Assembly: GCF_021287135.1 (NCBI RefSeq)
Contig: NZ_JAJTBB010000085.1
Location: 186,001-250,000 of the forward strand
Length of the DNA: 64,000 nt
Origin: Acidovorax sp.
GTDB taxonomy: Bacteria > Pseudomonadota > Gammaproteobacteria > Burkholderiales > Burkholderiaceae_C
Direction of reading: 5' to 3'
Below are positions 42,878 to 51,907 of the stretch, in pieces. Made by a program: the position numbers and the translations under genes. Below the pieces are notes generated by a model. It searched no databases. It was not told where the DNA came from and worked only from the letters and a program-made list of their open reading frames with translations. Position 1 is the first letter of the stretch. Each line of letters opens with the position of its first letter.

Positions 42878-44311
42878 ATGAAACGCGCCTTCACCCTACT
42901 GGCCCTGGTGGCCTGCCTCGCGTCCGGGGCGGCCCTGGCGGCAACGACGCCAGCGGTTCCTTCTTCCGCAGCCCCCTCGGCCACCGCCTCCGGGGCACAG
43001 CAATTCACCCTCAAGAACGGCATGCAGCTCATCGTGCAGCCGGACCACCGGGCTCCCACGGCCGTGCACATGGTCTGGGTGCGCGTGGGGTCCCTGGATG
43101 AGGTGGATGGCACCTCGGGCGTGGCCCATGTGCTGGAGCACATGATGTTCAAGGGCACCAAGTCGCTGCCGCCGGGCGAGTTCTCGCGCCGCGTGGCGGC
43201 CCTGGGCGGGCGCGAGAACGCCTTCACCAGCCGCGACTACACGGGCTACTACCAGCAGATCCCCGCGAACCGGCTGGAGGACGTGATGAAGCTGGAATCG
43301 GACCGCTTTGCCCACAACCACTGGCCGGACGACGAGTTCCAGAAGGAAATCGAGGTGGTGAAGGAGGAGCGCCGCCTGCGCACCGAGGACCAGCCCCGTG
43401 CCGTGCTGGCCGAGCAGCTGTTCGCCACCACCTTCGTGGCATCGCCCTACCGCCGGCCCATCGTGGGCTGGATGAGCGACCTGGACGCCATGACCGCCGA
43501 CGACGTGCGCGCCTTCCACCGCCAGTGGTACACGCCCACCAACGCCGTGGTGGTGGTGGCGGGCGACGTGCAGCCCGACCAGGTGCGGGCGCTGGCCGAG
43601 AAGTACTACGGCAGCCTGCCGGTGCATGCGCTGCCCGCGCGCAAGCCGCGCACGGAGCCCGTGCAGCAGGGCCTGCGGCGCATTGCCGTGAAGGCCCCGG
43701 CCGAGCAGGCCTACGTGGCGCTGGCCTTCCGCGCGCCCAGCCTGCGGCGGCTGGACGCGCTGACCGATGCCGACCGCGATGCGCTGGCGCTGATGGTGCT
43801 GTCGGCGGTGTTCAGCGGCTACGACGGTGCGCGGCTGGACCGCGCGCTGACCCAGGGCGAGAACCGCGTGGCCGACAGTGCCAGCAGCTCCGCCATGGTC
43901 ACCGGCCGCGGCCCCAGCCTGTTCATGCTCAGCGGCGTGCCGGCTGCGGGCAAGACGGCCCAGCAGGTCGAAGACGCCCTGCGCGCCGAAGTGGCCCGCG
44001 TGGCGCAGGGCGGCGTCAGCGAGGCCGAGCTCAACCGCGTCAAGACGCAATGGATCGCCTCCACCGTGTACGAGCGCGACTCGGTGATGAGCCAGGCCCA
44101 GGAGCTGGGCGGCAACTGGGTGCAGGGCTTTCCGCTGGACGCCAACGACCGCCTGCTGGCGCTGCTGCGCACCGTGACCCCGGCGCAGGTGCAGGCCGTG
44201 GCCGCGAAGTACTTTGGCGACGACCAGCTCACCGTGGGCACCTTGCTGCCCCAGCCGCTGGATGCGCCGCGCGCGCGTCCCACGCTGCCGCCCGGTGCGG
44301 TGATCCGTTGA
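42878..44311 (+). CDS. M16 family zinc protease (catalytic member), exported
   Basis: This 477-residue protein has a signal peptide (MKRAFTLLALVACLASGAALA). The M16 active site HVLEHMMFKG (HxxEH) lies near residue 91, with the distal Glu in EIEVVKEERRL. M16 peptidases work as two-domain clamps; here the catalytic half pairs with the non-catalytic paralogue encoded 20 bp downstream. The periplasmic location is inferred from the signal peptide. Confidence 0.92.
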   Translation: MKRAFTLLALVACLASGAALAATTPAVPSSAAPSATASGAQQFTLKNGMQLIVQPDHRAPTAVHMVWVRVGSLDEVDGTSGVAHVLEHMMFKGTKSLPPGEFSRRVAALGGRENAFTSRDYTGYYQQIPANRLEDVMKLESDRFAHNHWPDDEFQKEIEVVKEERRLRTEDQPRAVLAEQLFATTFVASPYRRPIVGWMSDLDAMTADDVRAFHRQWYTPTNAVVVVAGDVQPDQVRALAEKYYGSLPVHALPARKPRTEPVQQGLRRIAVKAPAEQAYVALAFRAPSLRRLDALTDADRDALALMVLSAVFSGYDGARLDRALTQGENRVADSASSSAMVTGRGPSLFMLSGVPAAGKTAQQVEDALRAEVARVAQGGVSEAELNRVKTQWIASTVYERDSVMSQAQELGGNWVQGFPLDANDRLLALLRTVTPAQVQAVAAKYFGDDQLTVGTLLPQPLDAPRARPTLPPGAVIR

Positions 44312-44331
44312 ACCCGCAGGGGCCTTTGCTC

Positions 44332-45681
44332 ATGATGACTCTCAAAAACATAGCTGCCCGCGCTTTACTGGTAAGCGCTGGAGCCATTTTTTATTCAAAT
44401 TCTGCGTGGGCGCTGCTGCCCATCCAGCACTGGACGGAGACGAATGGCGCCCAGGTCTACCTGGTCGAAAGCCCCGTCATCCCCATGGTGGACGTGCAGA
44501 TCGACTTTGACGCCGGCACGCGCCGCGACCCGGCGGGCCAGGCGGGCCTGGCCCAATCCGTGGCCGCCATGGCCAGCAAGGGCGTGAAGGCTGCGGGCAA
44601 CGAGCCTGCACTGGACGAGAACGGCCTGGGCGAAGCCTGGGCCGACCTGGGCGCAAGCTTCGAGGCCAGCGCTGACAACGATGCCTTGCACTACACGCTG
44701 CGCTCGCTGACCGACCCGCCGCTGCTCGACAAGGCCTCCCGCCTGGCCGCGCGCCAGATCGGCGAGCCCAGCTGGCCGGCCGACGTGTGGCCTCGCGACC
44801 GGGCGCGCTGGATCGCCACCCTCAAGGAAGCCAACACGCGCCCGGCCACGGTGGCGGGCTACGCCTTTGCCGCCGCCGTGTACGGCAGCCACCCCTATGG
44901 CGCGCGCACCACGCAGGACACGCTGATGCGCATCGGCGTGGAGGACATGCAGGCCTTCCACGGCCAGCACATCGCCGCCTGCCGCGCCAAGGTCAGCATC
45001 GTCGGCGCGGTGTCGCGCGCGCAGGCGCAGTCGCTGGTGGCCACCCTGTTGTCGCGCCTGCCGGCCGCCACGGGCTGCGCGCCGCTGCCCCCGGTGGGCG
45101 AGATCGCGCCGCTCGCCGCGCCGGTGGAGGAGAACATTCCCTTCGCCTCGGCCCAGGCCCATGTGCTGATCGGCCAGCCGGGCTTCCAGCGGCGCGACCC
45201 GGACTTCCTGGCCCTGCTGGTGGGCAACCACATCCTGGGCGGCGGCGGGTTTGTCTCGCGGCTCACGCACGAGGTGCGCGAAAAGCGCGGCCTCTCCTAC
45301 AGCGTCTACAGCTACTTCGCTGCCGGGCTGCACGCCGGCGCCTTCACCGTGGGCCTGCAGACGCGCCCCGACCAGGCCGCCCAGGCCGTGCAGGTGTCGC
45401 GCGACGTGATCGCCCGCTTTGTGGCCGAAGGCCCCACCGAGGATGAACTGCGCGCCGCCAAGGACAACCTGATCGGCGGCTTCGCCCTGCGCATCGACAG
45501 CAACAAGAAGCTGCTGGCCAACGTGGCCAACATCGCCTGGAACGAGCTGCCGCTGGACTACCTGGACCAATGGGCGCGCAAGGTCGAGGCGCTCACGGTG
45601 GCCGACGTGCGGGCCGCGATGGCGCGCAAGCTGCAGCCCGAGCGCATGGTGACCGTGGTGGTGGGGGGCAAGCAGCCATGA
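44332..45681 (+). CDS. M16 family peptidase-like partner, exported, lacks HxxEH
   Basis: This 449-residue paralogue has no zinc motif but retains the substrate-binding R/Y region (LTHEVREKRGLSYSVYSYF near residue 310), as in the inactive subunit of heterodimeric M16 proteases. Its signal peptide (MMTLKNIAARALLVSAGAIF...SAWA) is encoded by a copy of the dispersed Comamonadaceae hairpin repeat. Its stop overlaps the rsmD ATG, so the three genes form one operon. Confidence 0.9.
   Translation: MMTLKNIAARALLVSAGAIFYSNSAWALLPIQHWTETNGAQVYLVESPVIPMVDVQIDFDAGTRRDPAGQAGLAQSVAAMASKGVKAAGNEPALDENGLGEAWADLGASFEASADNDALHYTLRSLTDPPLLDKASRLAARQIGEPSWPADVWPRDRARWIATLKEANTRPATVAGYAFAAAVYGSHPYGARTTQDTLMRIGVEDMQAFHGQHIAACRAKVSIVGAVSRAQAQSLVATLLSRLPAATGCAPLPPVGEIAPLAAPVEENIPFASAQAHVLIGQPGFQRRDPDFLALLVGNHILGGGGFVSRLTHEVREKRGLSYSVYSYFAAGLHAGAFTVGLQTRPDQAAQAVQVSRDVIARFVAEGPTEDELRAAKDNLIGGFALRIDSNKKLLANVANIAWNELPLDYLDQWARKVEALTVADVRAAMARKLQPERMVTVVVGGKQP
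44343..44395 (+). repeat. Comamonadaceae hairpin repeat, copy 1 (inside a signal-peptide coding region)
   Basis: AAAACATAGCTGCCCGCGCT, TTACTGGTAAGCGCTGGAGC and a following T-rich end match the repeat whose core is GCGCTTGCTGGATAAGCGC at 50776-50822. It falls within codons 4-22 of the M16-like gene. Confidence 0.75.
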
Positions 45682-46358
45682 GCCGTTCCACCCTGCGCGG
45701 CAGCGCCATCCAGGCCGAGATCCGCAAGGCCCAGGCGGCGGCAGCCGCCCCGCCCGACCCGAAAAAGGCCCGGCCCAAGCCCGCTGCCGCTGCCGCCGCC
45801 CCCAAGGGCGCGGGCGAAATCCGCATCATCGGCGGGCAGTGGAAGCGCACCCGCCTGCCCGTGGCCCAGCGCCCCGGCCTGCGCCCCACGCCCGACCGCG
45901 TGCGCGAAACCCTGTTCAACTGGCTGGGCCAGGATCTGGCCGGCTGGCGCTGCCTGGATGCGTTTGCCGGCACGGGCGCGCTGGGGCTGGAGGCGGCCTC
46001 GCGCGGCGCGGCCTCGGTGCTGCTGGTGGAGAACGACGCGGCCCTGGCGGCGCAGCTCACCACGCTGCAGCAGCGCCTGCAGGCCGGTGCGGTGCGCGTG
46101 CAGCGCGGCGACGGCGTGGCCGCCCTGCAGCAGGCGGCGCCCGCCAGCCTGGACCTGGTGCTGCTGGACCCGCCGTTTGACGGCCCGTTCTTCGCCCCCG
46201 CGCTGCAGGCTGCCGCCCGGGCGGTGGCCGCCGAAGGGTTCGTCTACCTGGAGGCGCCCCGCGCCTGGACCGATGAAGACCTGGCCGTTGCCGGCCTGGC
46301 GGTGCACCGCCACCTGAAGGCGGGGGCCGTGCACGCGCACCTGCTGCGCCGCGCCTGA
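45678..46358 (+). CDS. rsmD: 16S rRNA (guanine(966)-N(2))-methyltransferase RsmD
   Basis: This 226-residue SAM-dependent methyltransferase has RIIGGQWKRTRLPV and RPTPDRVRETLFNWLG before the SAM-binding CLDAFAGTGALGLEAASRGA, and the catalytic motif LDPPF near residue 165. It methylates G966 of 16S rRNA in the small subunit. An Ala/Lys-rich 45-residue N-terminal extension is unusual. Its ATG overlaps the preceding M16-like stop (ATGA), and coaD follows 161 bp on, the common rsmD-coaD order. Confidence 0.95.
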   Translation: MSRSTLRGSAIQAEIRKAQAAAAAPPDPKKARPKPAAAAAAPKGAGEIRIIGGQWKRTRLPVAQRPGLRPTPDRVRETLFNWLGQDLAGWRCLDAFAGTGALGLEAASRGAASVLLVENDAALAAQLTTLQQRLQAGAVRVQRGDGVAALQQAAPASLDLVLLDPPFDGPFFAPALQAAARAVAAEGFVYLEAPRAWTDEDLAVAGLAVHRHLKAGAVHAHLLRRA

Positions 46359-46519
46359 TACCGGCTTCGGCGGCCCCTTCCCCCCGGCTGCCCGCGGTGG
46401 TGGCCGGCGCCATGTTGCACTGCACTGCATAATGCGCGCACGCGGCCCGCAGGCTCCATACCGGGGAAGATCCTGGAGGCCCGGGCCACCGTCATTCGCC
46501 AGACAGGAGACAACCAGCC

Positions 46520-47020
46520 ATGGCCCAGAACGTGCTCGCCGTATACCCCGGAACTTTCGATCCCATCACGCTGGGCCATGAAGACGTGGTTCGCCGGGCC
46601 ACCCAATTGTTCGAACGCGTGATCGTGGCCGTGGCCGCCGGCCACCACAAGAAGACGCTGTTCACGCTGGACGAACGGATCGACATGGTCCGCGAGGCCG
46701 TCAAGATGTACCCGCAGGTGCAGGTCGAGGCCTTTTCCGGCCTGCTGCGCGACTTCGTGGTGGAGCGGGGCGGCAAGGCCATGGTGCGCGGCCTGCGCGC
46801 GGTGACCGACTTTGACTACGAGTTCCAGCTCGCCGGCATGAACCGCAGCCTGATGCCCCAGGTGGAGACGGTGTTCCTCACGCCCAGCGACAAATACCAG
46901 TTCATCAGCAGCACCTTCGTGCGCGAGATCGCCGTGCTGGGGGGCGAGGTCCACAAGTTCGTCTCTCCCTCGGTGCAGGACCGCCTGGTTGAAAAGGTGC
47001 GCACCCTCACGCCGTCCTGA
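46520..47020 (+). CDS. coaD: Phosphopantetheine adenylyltransferase
   Basis: This 166-residue protein has the nucleotidyltransferase motif [16 protein letters not shown] (TxGH type) at residues 9-24, [14 protein letters not shown] near 91, and the [10 protein letters not shown] motif near 130. It converts 4'-phosphopantetheine to dephospho-CoA, the fourth step of CoA synthesis. A GGAGACAAC Shine-Dalgarno region precedes the ATG. Confidence 0.97.
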   Translation: MAQNVLAVYPGTFDPITLGHEDVVRRATQLFERVIVAVAAGHHKKTLFTLDERIDMVREAVKMYPQVQVEAFSGLLRDFVVERGGKAMVRGLRAVTDFDYEFQLAGMNRSLMPQVETVFLTPSDKYQFISSTFVREIAVLGGEVHKFVSPSVQDRLVEKVRTLTPS

Positions 47021-47032
47021 GGTGATTTGAAG

Positions 47033-47089
47033 GAAAAGCGGCTCCAGCGCTTGCTGGATAAGCGCTGAGAGCTATTAAAACAGTAGCAT
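47033..47089. repeat. Hairpin repeat, copy 2, between convergent coaD and LysR genes
   Basis: CCAGCGCTTGCTGGATAAGC continuing GCTGAGAGCTATTAAAA fills nearly the whole gap between the two convergent stops. The AGCGCTT/AAGCGCT arms can form a stem and may end transcription from both sides. Confidence 0.75.
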
Positions 47090-48028
47090 CTACGGCAGTG
47101 CTTGCAGCTGCTGCGCCTTCTCGGCCGCCTCGGCGCGCAGGGCCTGCACCATGGGCTCCACCTCCGGCAACGCCGGGCGGTACAGCGGCAGCACGGCGGC
47201 CACGCTGAACGGGATCGAAAACGCCAGCCGCCGCACCACCAGCCGGCCGCCGGCCGCCGCGGTCAGGGCCGTCAGCGGGTTCACGATGGCCAGCCCCAGG
47301 CCGTGCTCCACCATGGCGCACACGGCGGCGGCGCTGTGGGTTTCGGTGCGCAGCGTGCGCGGCACGCCGGCCTGGGCAAAGCGGGCGTCGATCAGGCGGC
47401 GGTAGGGGTCGTCGGCCGAGAGGCTCACAAACGGCTGGTCCGCAAAATCGGCCAGCTGCAGCCGGGCCTGCTGCGCCAGCGCATGCCCGGCCGGCAGCAC
47501 GGCCACTTCGTCCAGCGTCAGCAGCACCTCGGCCCGCGTGCCGGGCGGGGCGCTGGCTTGCTCGCACAGCGCCAGGTCAAAGCGCTGGGCGCTGATCCAT
47601 TCTTCCAGCAGGGGCGATTCCTGGGGCGTGACCGACAGCCGCGCCTGTGGGCAGGCCTGCACCAGCCGGGCCGCCGCACCCGGCAGCAGGGCGTGGGCCA
47701 GCGCGGGCAGGCAGAGCACGGAGAGTTGCACCGCGTCCGCCCGGCCCAGCGTCACCGCGCGCTCCACCACGCGCTCCAGGCCCTGCCAGGAGCGCTGCAC
47801 CTCGTCCCACAATGCCAGCGCCCGGGCGTTGGCGCGCAGGCGGCCCTGCACGCGTTCAAACAGCGCGTAGCCCAGCAGCGACTCCAGCCGCGCCAGTTCC
47901 CGGCTCACCGTGGGCTGGGAGCTGTGCAGCAGGTCGGCCGCGCCCGTGGCGCTGCCGGCGGCCATCACGGCGCGGAACACTTCGATGTGGCGGTGGGTGA
48001 TGCGCTGGGCCAGTGGTGCGTCGGGCAT
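47090..48028 (-). CDS. LysR-family regulator divergent from lysA (probable LysR)
   Basis: This 312-residue LysR-type regulator has an N-terminal HTH (HIEVFRAVMAAGSATGAADLLHSSQPTVSRELARLE) and effector-binding domain. It is transcribed divergently from lysA, 108 bp away, as is the true LysR activator of lysA in E. coli, so control of lysA in response to diaminopimelate and lysine is likely. The convergent coaD gene is separated only by a hairpin repeat. Confidence 0.88.
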   Translation of the reverse strand: MPDAPLAQRITHRHIEVFRAVMAAGSATGAADLLHSSQPTVSRELARLESLLGYALFERVQGRLRANARALALWDEVQRSWQGLERVVERAVTLGRADAVQLSVLCLPALAHALLPGAAARLVQACPQARLSVTPQESPLLEEWISAQRFDLALCEQASAPPGTRAEVLLTLDEVAVLPAGHALAQQARLQLADFADQPFVSLSADDPYRRLIDARFAQAGVPRTLRTETHSAAAVCAMVEHGLGLAIVNPLTALTAAAGGRLVVRRLAFSIPFSVAAVLPLYRPALPEVEPMVQALRAEAAEKAQQLQALP

Positions 48029-48136
48029 GGTCTATATCCAAAATGAATTGACAGTGCGATTCAAAGTATTAGACCAAATAGAAGGGCGCGGGCATCATCC
48101 AGGCTTCGTTGTGCTGTACCTGTCTGGAGACGCTCC

Positions 48137-49381
48137 ATGTCCAACCCTTTCACGCCTGCCCAGCTGTGGGCTCTGGCCGACCAGTTCGGCACCCCGCTGT
48201 GGGTGTACGACGCGGCCACCATCCGCCAGCGCATCGCGCAGGTGTCCAATTTCGAAACCGTGCGGTTTGCGCAGAAGGCCTGCTCCAACATCCACATCCT
48301 GAAGCTCATGCGCGAGCAGGGCGTGAAGGTGGATGCCGTCTCGCGCGGCGAGATCCTGCGCGCGCTGGCAGCCGGCTACGTGGCGGGTGGTGAGCCCTCC
48401 GAGATCGTCTTCACCGCCGACCTGTTCGACGCCGCCACGCTGGACTGCGTGGTGGAACACGGCGTCCCGGTCAACGCCGGCTCCATCGACATGCTGCACC
48501 AGCTGGGCACGCGCTCGCCCGGCCACGCCGTGTGGCTGCGCATCAACCCCGGCTTCGGCCACGGCCACAGCAACAAGACCAACACGGGCGGCGAGCACAG
48601 CAAGCACGGCATCTGGCACACCGACCTGGAAGCCGCGCTGGCGGCCATCGCCCAGCACGGGCTGAAGCTGGTGGGCCTGCACATGCACATCGGCTCGGGT
48701 GTGGACTACAGCCACTTGGCCGAGGTTTGCGGCGCCATGGTGGGCCTGGTGCGCACGGCCCACGCGGCGGGGCACGACCTGCACGCGATTTCGGCGGGCG
48801 GCGGCCTGTCCATCCCGTACCGCAGCGGCGACCCGGTGGTGGACACCCAGCACTACCACGGCCTGTGGGATGCCGCGCGCCAGCAGGCCGAGGCCATCGT
48901 GGGCCACCGCCTGGGCCTGGAGATCGAGCCCGGCCGCTTCCTGGTGGCCGAATCGGGCGTGCTGCTGGGCCAGGTGCGCGCCACCAAAAACGCGGGCCGC
49001 AACCACTTCGTGCTGGTGGACACCGGCTTCAACGAGCTGATGCGCCCATCGATGTACGGCGCCTTCCACGCCATGGAACTGTTGCGCCGCGAGGGTTCGC
49101 TGGGCGCGGCCCAGCCCACCGTGGTGGCCGGGCCGCTGTGCGAATCCGGCGACGTGTTCACCCAGGGCGACGGCGGCGTGGTGCTGCCGCGCGAGCTGCC
49201 CGCCGCGCAAGTGGGCGACCTGCTGGTGATCCACGACACGGGCGCCTACGGCGCGTCCATGTCCTCCAACTACAACACGCGCCCGCTGATTGCCGAGGTG
49301 CTGGTGGACGGCGGCCAGGCCCGCCTGATTCGCCGTCGCCAGACGGTGGAAGACCTGCTGGCGCTCGAGCAGGGTCTTTGA
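48137..49381 (+). CDS. lysA: Diaminopimelate decarboxylase
   Basis: This 414-residue fold-type III PLP enzyme makes L-lysine from meso-diaminopimelate. The PLP lysine lies in VRFAQKACSNIHILK near residue 48; HMHIGSGVDY and the SAGGGLSIPY phosphate-binding loop follow. GPLCESGDVF supplies the catalytic Cys/Glu region, and GAYGASMSSNYN is near the C-terminus. Divergent to a LysR regulator. Confidence 0.95.
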   Translation: MSNPFTPAQLWALADQFGTPLWVYDAATIRQRIAQVSNFETVRFAQKACSNIHILKLMREQGVKVDAVSRGEILRALAAGYVAGGEPSEIVFTADLFDAATLDCVVEHGVPVNAGSIDMLHQLGTRSPGHAVWLRINPGFGHGHSNKTNTGGEHSKHGIWHTDLEAALAAIAQHGLKLVGLHMHIGSGVDYSHLAEVCGAMVGLVRTAHAAGHDLHAISAGGGLSIPYRSGDPVVDTQHYHGLWDAARQQAEAIVGHRLGLEIEPGRFLVAESGVLLGQVRATKNAGRNHFVLVDTGFNELMRPSMYGAFHAMELLRREGSLGAAQPTVVAGPLCESGDVFTQGDGGVVLPRELPAAQVGDLLVIHDTGAYGASMSSNYNTRPLIAEVLVDGGQARLIRRRQTVEDLLALEQGL

Positions 49382-49527
49382 GGCCACGGCCCGGCCGGGC
49401 CAGCAGGGCTGCAGGGCAGTAGGCAGGGGACTACGCGCAGCACCACCGATGGCGCACACGGGGCGCCGGGGGCGGGCGATAAGGTGGCACCACCTACCAA
49501 CTGACTCACCCTTTCAAGGAGATCACC

Positions 49528-49602
49528 ATGCCCATCATCCTGTGGCTGCTCGGCGTCCCGCTGTCCGTGGTTCTGTTGCTCATGCTGTTTGGCGTGTTCT
49601 GA
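49528..49602 (+). CDS. 24-residue single-span membrane peptide
   Basis: A perfect AAGGAG 6-7 bases before the ATG opens a 24-codon frame that starts MPIILWLLGVPLSVV and is one continuous hydrophobic helix with a GVF end. A strong terminator follows at 49675-49710, so this is a self-contained small gene. Peptides with the MPIILWLLGVPL start are, to my recollection, widespread in Betaproteobacteria. A membrane-stress or regulatory role is possible but unknown. Confidence 0.7.
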   Translation: MPIILWLLGVPLSVVLLLMLFGVF

Positions 49603-49674
49603 CCCCCGCCGCTGCGGACCCCGCTGTGCGGGCCGTGGCGGAACGGGCGTTGCAACCACGCCCCGCACGCAAGA

Positions 49675-49710
49675 ACGCCGCAGGCGCCCTAGGGCCCTGC
49701 GGCGTTTTTT
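49675..49710 (+). terminator. Strong Rho-independent terminator after the small membrane peptide gene
   Basis: The stem ACGCCGCAGG/CCTGCGGCGT is followed by six T residues. Confidence 0.85.
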
Positions 49711-49772
49711 GCGTGCCCTGAGAGGCGTGGAGGTATGGAAGGGAAGGCGGCCTGCGGCTGCCCTCGCCAGCC

Positions 49773-50786
49773 TCAGACTTCGCCGCGCGGCCCTCGGCCC
49801 ATCAGCTGGGCCACGGCCTCGGCCGGGCGGAGCTGGCCATCGAGCAAGGCCACCGCGGCCTCCGCAATGGGCATGTCCACGCCCAGGTGGCGGGCACGCT
49901 GCACCACGGTGCGGGCGGAGTACACGCCCTCGGCCACATGGCCCAGCGACTCCACGGCCTGGGCCAGGGTTTGCCCCTGCGCCAGCAACATGCCCACGCG
50001 CCGGTTGCGCGAGAGATCGCCCGTGGCCGTCAGCACGAGGTCGCCCAGGCCCGACAGGCCCATGAACGTTTCGGCGCGCGCCCCCAGCGCCAGGCCCAGC
50101 CGCGTCATCTCGGCCAGGCCGCGGGTCACCAGAGCGGCGCGGGCGTTCAGCCCCAGGGCCAGGCCGTCGCACAGCCCGGTGGCAATGGCCAGCACGTTCT
50201 TCACCGCACCGCCCACTTCCACGCCCACGATGTCGTCGTTGGCGTACACGCGCACGCTGGGGCTGTGAAAGGCATGGACGAGCGCTTCGCGCACGGCAGC
50301 GTGGGCGCTGGCGGCCACCAGGGCCGTGGGCTGCCCCAGCGCCACTTCCTGGGCAAAGCTCGGGCCGCTGAAGACACCTGCTATTAAATCAGGAGCTGTC
50401 TGCGCTTGCACCTCGTGCGCCAGCAGGCCAAAAGATGCAGAGTCAGCGCCGGCCGGCACTGCCTCGAACCCCTTGCAGAGCCACGCCACCGGGGCTGCGC
50501 AGCCAATCAGCGCCTGCAGCATGCCGCGCAGCGCCGCCATCGGCGTCGCCACGATGACGAGATCGGCGCCCGGCAGCAGCGAGGCAAAGCGGCCGTCGGC
50601 GACGCAGAGAGAAGGGGGAAAGTCGATGCCCGGCAGATAGCGCGCGTTCTGCCGTGCCGCGCGCATGGCGTTGGCCTGGCCCGCGTCGCGCGCCCACAGC
50701 GTGACCGCATGCCCGGCAGGGTGCTGGGCCGCACTCATGGCGAGTGCCGAACCCCAGGCACCCGCACCCAATACTATGATTTTCAT
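49773..50786 (-). CDS. gpsA: NAD(P)H-dependent glycerol-3-phosphate dehydrogenase
   Basis: This 337-residue enzyme reduces dihydroxyacetone phosphate to sn-glycerol 3-phosphate for phospholipid synthesis. Visible are the Rossmann motif [12 protein letters not shown] at residues 5-16, the catalytic-lysine region [19 protein letters not shown] near 210, and [19 protein letters not shown] near 265. It is the last gene of the rhodanese-grxC-secB-gpsA group, an order also found in E. coli. Hairpin-repeat sequence overlaps its start codon (50776-50822) and a half copy lies inside the frame (50370-50406), where it encodes the variable loop before [10 protein letters not shown]. Confidence 0.95.
   Translation of the reverse strand: MKIIVLGAGAWGSALAMSAAQHPAGHAVTLWARDAGQANAMRAARQNARYLPGIDFPPSLCVADGRFASLLPGADLVIVATPMAALRGMLQALIGCAAPVAWLCKGFEAVPAGADSASFGLLAHEVQAQTAPDLIAGVFSGPSFAQEVALGQPTALVAASAHAAVREALVHAFHSPSVRVYANDDIVGVEVGGAVKNVLAIATGLCDGLALGLNARAALVTRGLAEMTRLGLALGARAETFMGLSGLGDLVLTATGDLSRNRRVGMLLAQGQTLAQAVESLGHVAEGVYSARTVVQRARHLGVDMPIAEAAVALLDGQLRPAEAVAQLMGRGPRGEV
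50370..50406 (-). repeat. Partial hairpin repeat inside gpsA, copy 3
   Basis: GGAGCTGTCTGCGCTTGC with the preceding GCTATTAAATCA resembles one arm of the hairpin repeat and is translated within gpsA. Confidence 0.45.
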
Positions 50787-50822
50787 AGCTGCTTGCGCTT
50801 GCTGGATAAGCGCTGGAGGCCA
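50776..50822 (-). repeat. Hairpin repeat, copy 4, overlapping the gpsA start
   Basis: TTTTCATAGCTGCTTGCGCT, TGCTGGATAAGCGCTGGAGG is a full copy. The gpsA ATG (50786-50784, minus strand) lies inside it, so the repeat forms the leader of the mRNA and could mask or shape the ribosome binding site. Confidence 0.8.
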
Positions 50823-50993
50823 AAAAGGTTTAAACCGTGTATTCCATGCCGCTGCGCAGAAATCGCGCGCGGCCGAGGCCAGCGGACGCCGTGGAACTGG
50901 CTCTGCCAGGCCACCGGCGTCGTCCCCCTGCCCGCGTTGCACAGCAATGCGAGAGCGGGGGGAAGGCCCGCAGGGCCTCAGGGGGGTGTGGGG

Positions 50994-51452
50994 TCACTGC
51001 GTGATGATCGGCGAACCCTGGCCGGCGGCCTGGGCTTGCTGCTGCTCGTACATGGCCTGGAAGTTGATCTCCGCCAGGTGCACGGGCGGGAAGCCGGCGC
51101 GGTTGATCAGGTCGGCCACGTTGCCGCGCAGGTAGGGGTACACGATCTGCGGGCAGGCGATGCCCATGATGGGGCCCATCTGGTCTTCGGGGATGTTGCG
51201 GATTTCGAAGATGCCGGCCTGCTTGGCCTCGACCAGGAACACCGTCTTGTCCTTGATCTTGGTCTGCACGGTGGCCGTCACGGCCACTTCAAAGATGCCT
51301 TCGGCCACGGGCGTGGCTTCCACGCCCAGCTGGATGTCCACGCTGGGCTGCTCTTGTTCGATCAGGATGGCGGGGGAGTTGGGTTGCTCCAGCGACATGT
51401 CCTTCAGGTAGACGCGCTGGATCTGGAACACGGGGTTTTCTTGGTCGGCCAT
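50994..51452 (-). CDS. secB: Protein-export chaperone SecB
   Basis: This 152-residue tetrameric chaperone keeps preproteins unfolded and passes them to SecA. Hallmarks are [19 protein letters not shown] near residues 9-27, [11 protein letters not shown], and [33 protein letters not shown] in the C-terminal half. The start MADQEN at 51452 is chosen because the upstream extension lacks family similarity. Confidence 0.97.
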   Translation of the reverse strand: MADQENPVFQIQRVYLKDMSLEQPNSPAILIEQEQPSVDIQLGVEATPVAEGIFEVAVTATVQTKIKDKTVFLVEAKQAGIFEIRNIPEDQMGPIMGIACPQIVYPYLRGNVADLINRAGFPPVHLAEINFQAMYEQQQAQAAGQGSPIITQ

Positions 51453-51566
51453 GGTTGACAAGTCTCTTTGCTGCTTACGAAATGCTGGCAAAACAAAACC
51501 CGCCCGGGACAAGCTCCCGCAGCGGGCACATGGGGCTGCATTATGCAGCGCCCGGCGAAGGGATCA

Positions 51567-51830
51567 TCAGGCCGCGGCGCCCAGCAGCGGCATCAGCTCG
51601 CCACGGCCATCCAGCGCCACCAGGTCGTCGTGGCCGCCCACGTGCGTGCTGCCGATGAAAATCTGCGGCACGGTGCGCCGGCCGGTGATCTCCATCATGT
51701 GGGTGCGGGCGGCGGGGTCCATGTCCACGCGGATCTCCTCGATCTGCTCCACGCCCTTGGACTTGAGGATCTGCTTGGCACGGATGCAGTAGGGGCAGAC
51801 GGCGGTGGTGTACATCTTCACGGGTTGCAT
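51567..51830 (-). CDS. grxC: Glutaredoxin 3
   Basis: This 87-residue glutaredoxin has the redox motif CPYC (residues 12-15), the cis-Pro in TVPQIFIG and GGHDDLVALDGRGEL for glutathione binding. It reduces protein disulfides with glutathione in the cytoplasm. It is between the rhodanese and secB genes in a conserved operon. Confidence 0.96.
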   Translation of the reverse strand: MQPVKMYTTAVCPYCIRAKQILKSKGVEQIEEIRVDMDPAARTHMMEITGRRTVPQIFIGSTHVGGHDDLVALDGRGELMPLLGAAA

Positions 51831-51907
51831 GGCGGTCTTCCTGGGTTCCTGGGTATCAACATCGAATGAGGCGCAAGCCTATCGGCGATGGAATAACTGG
51901 GGGCGGA

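Noticed and set aside
48095..49459. 454-codon minus-strand frame over lysA
   Set aside because: Antisense shadow of lysA with His/Val/Gln-rich composition and no motif.
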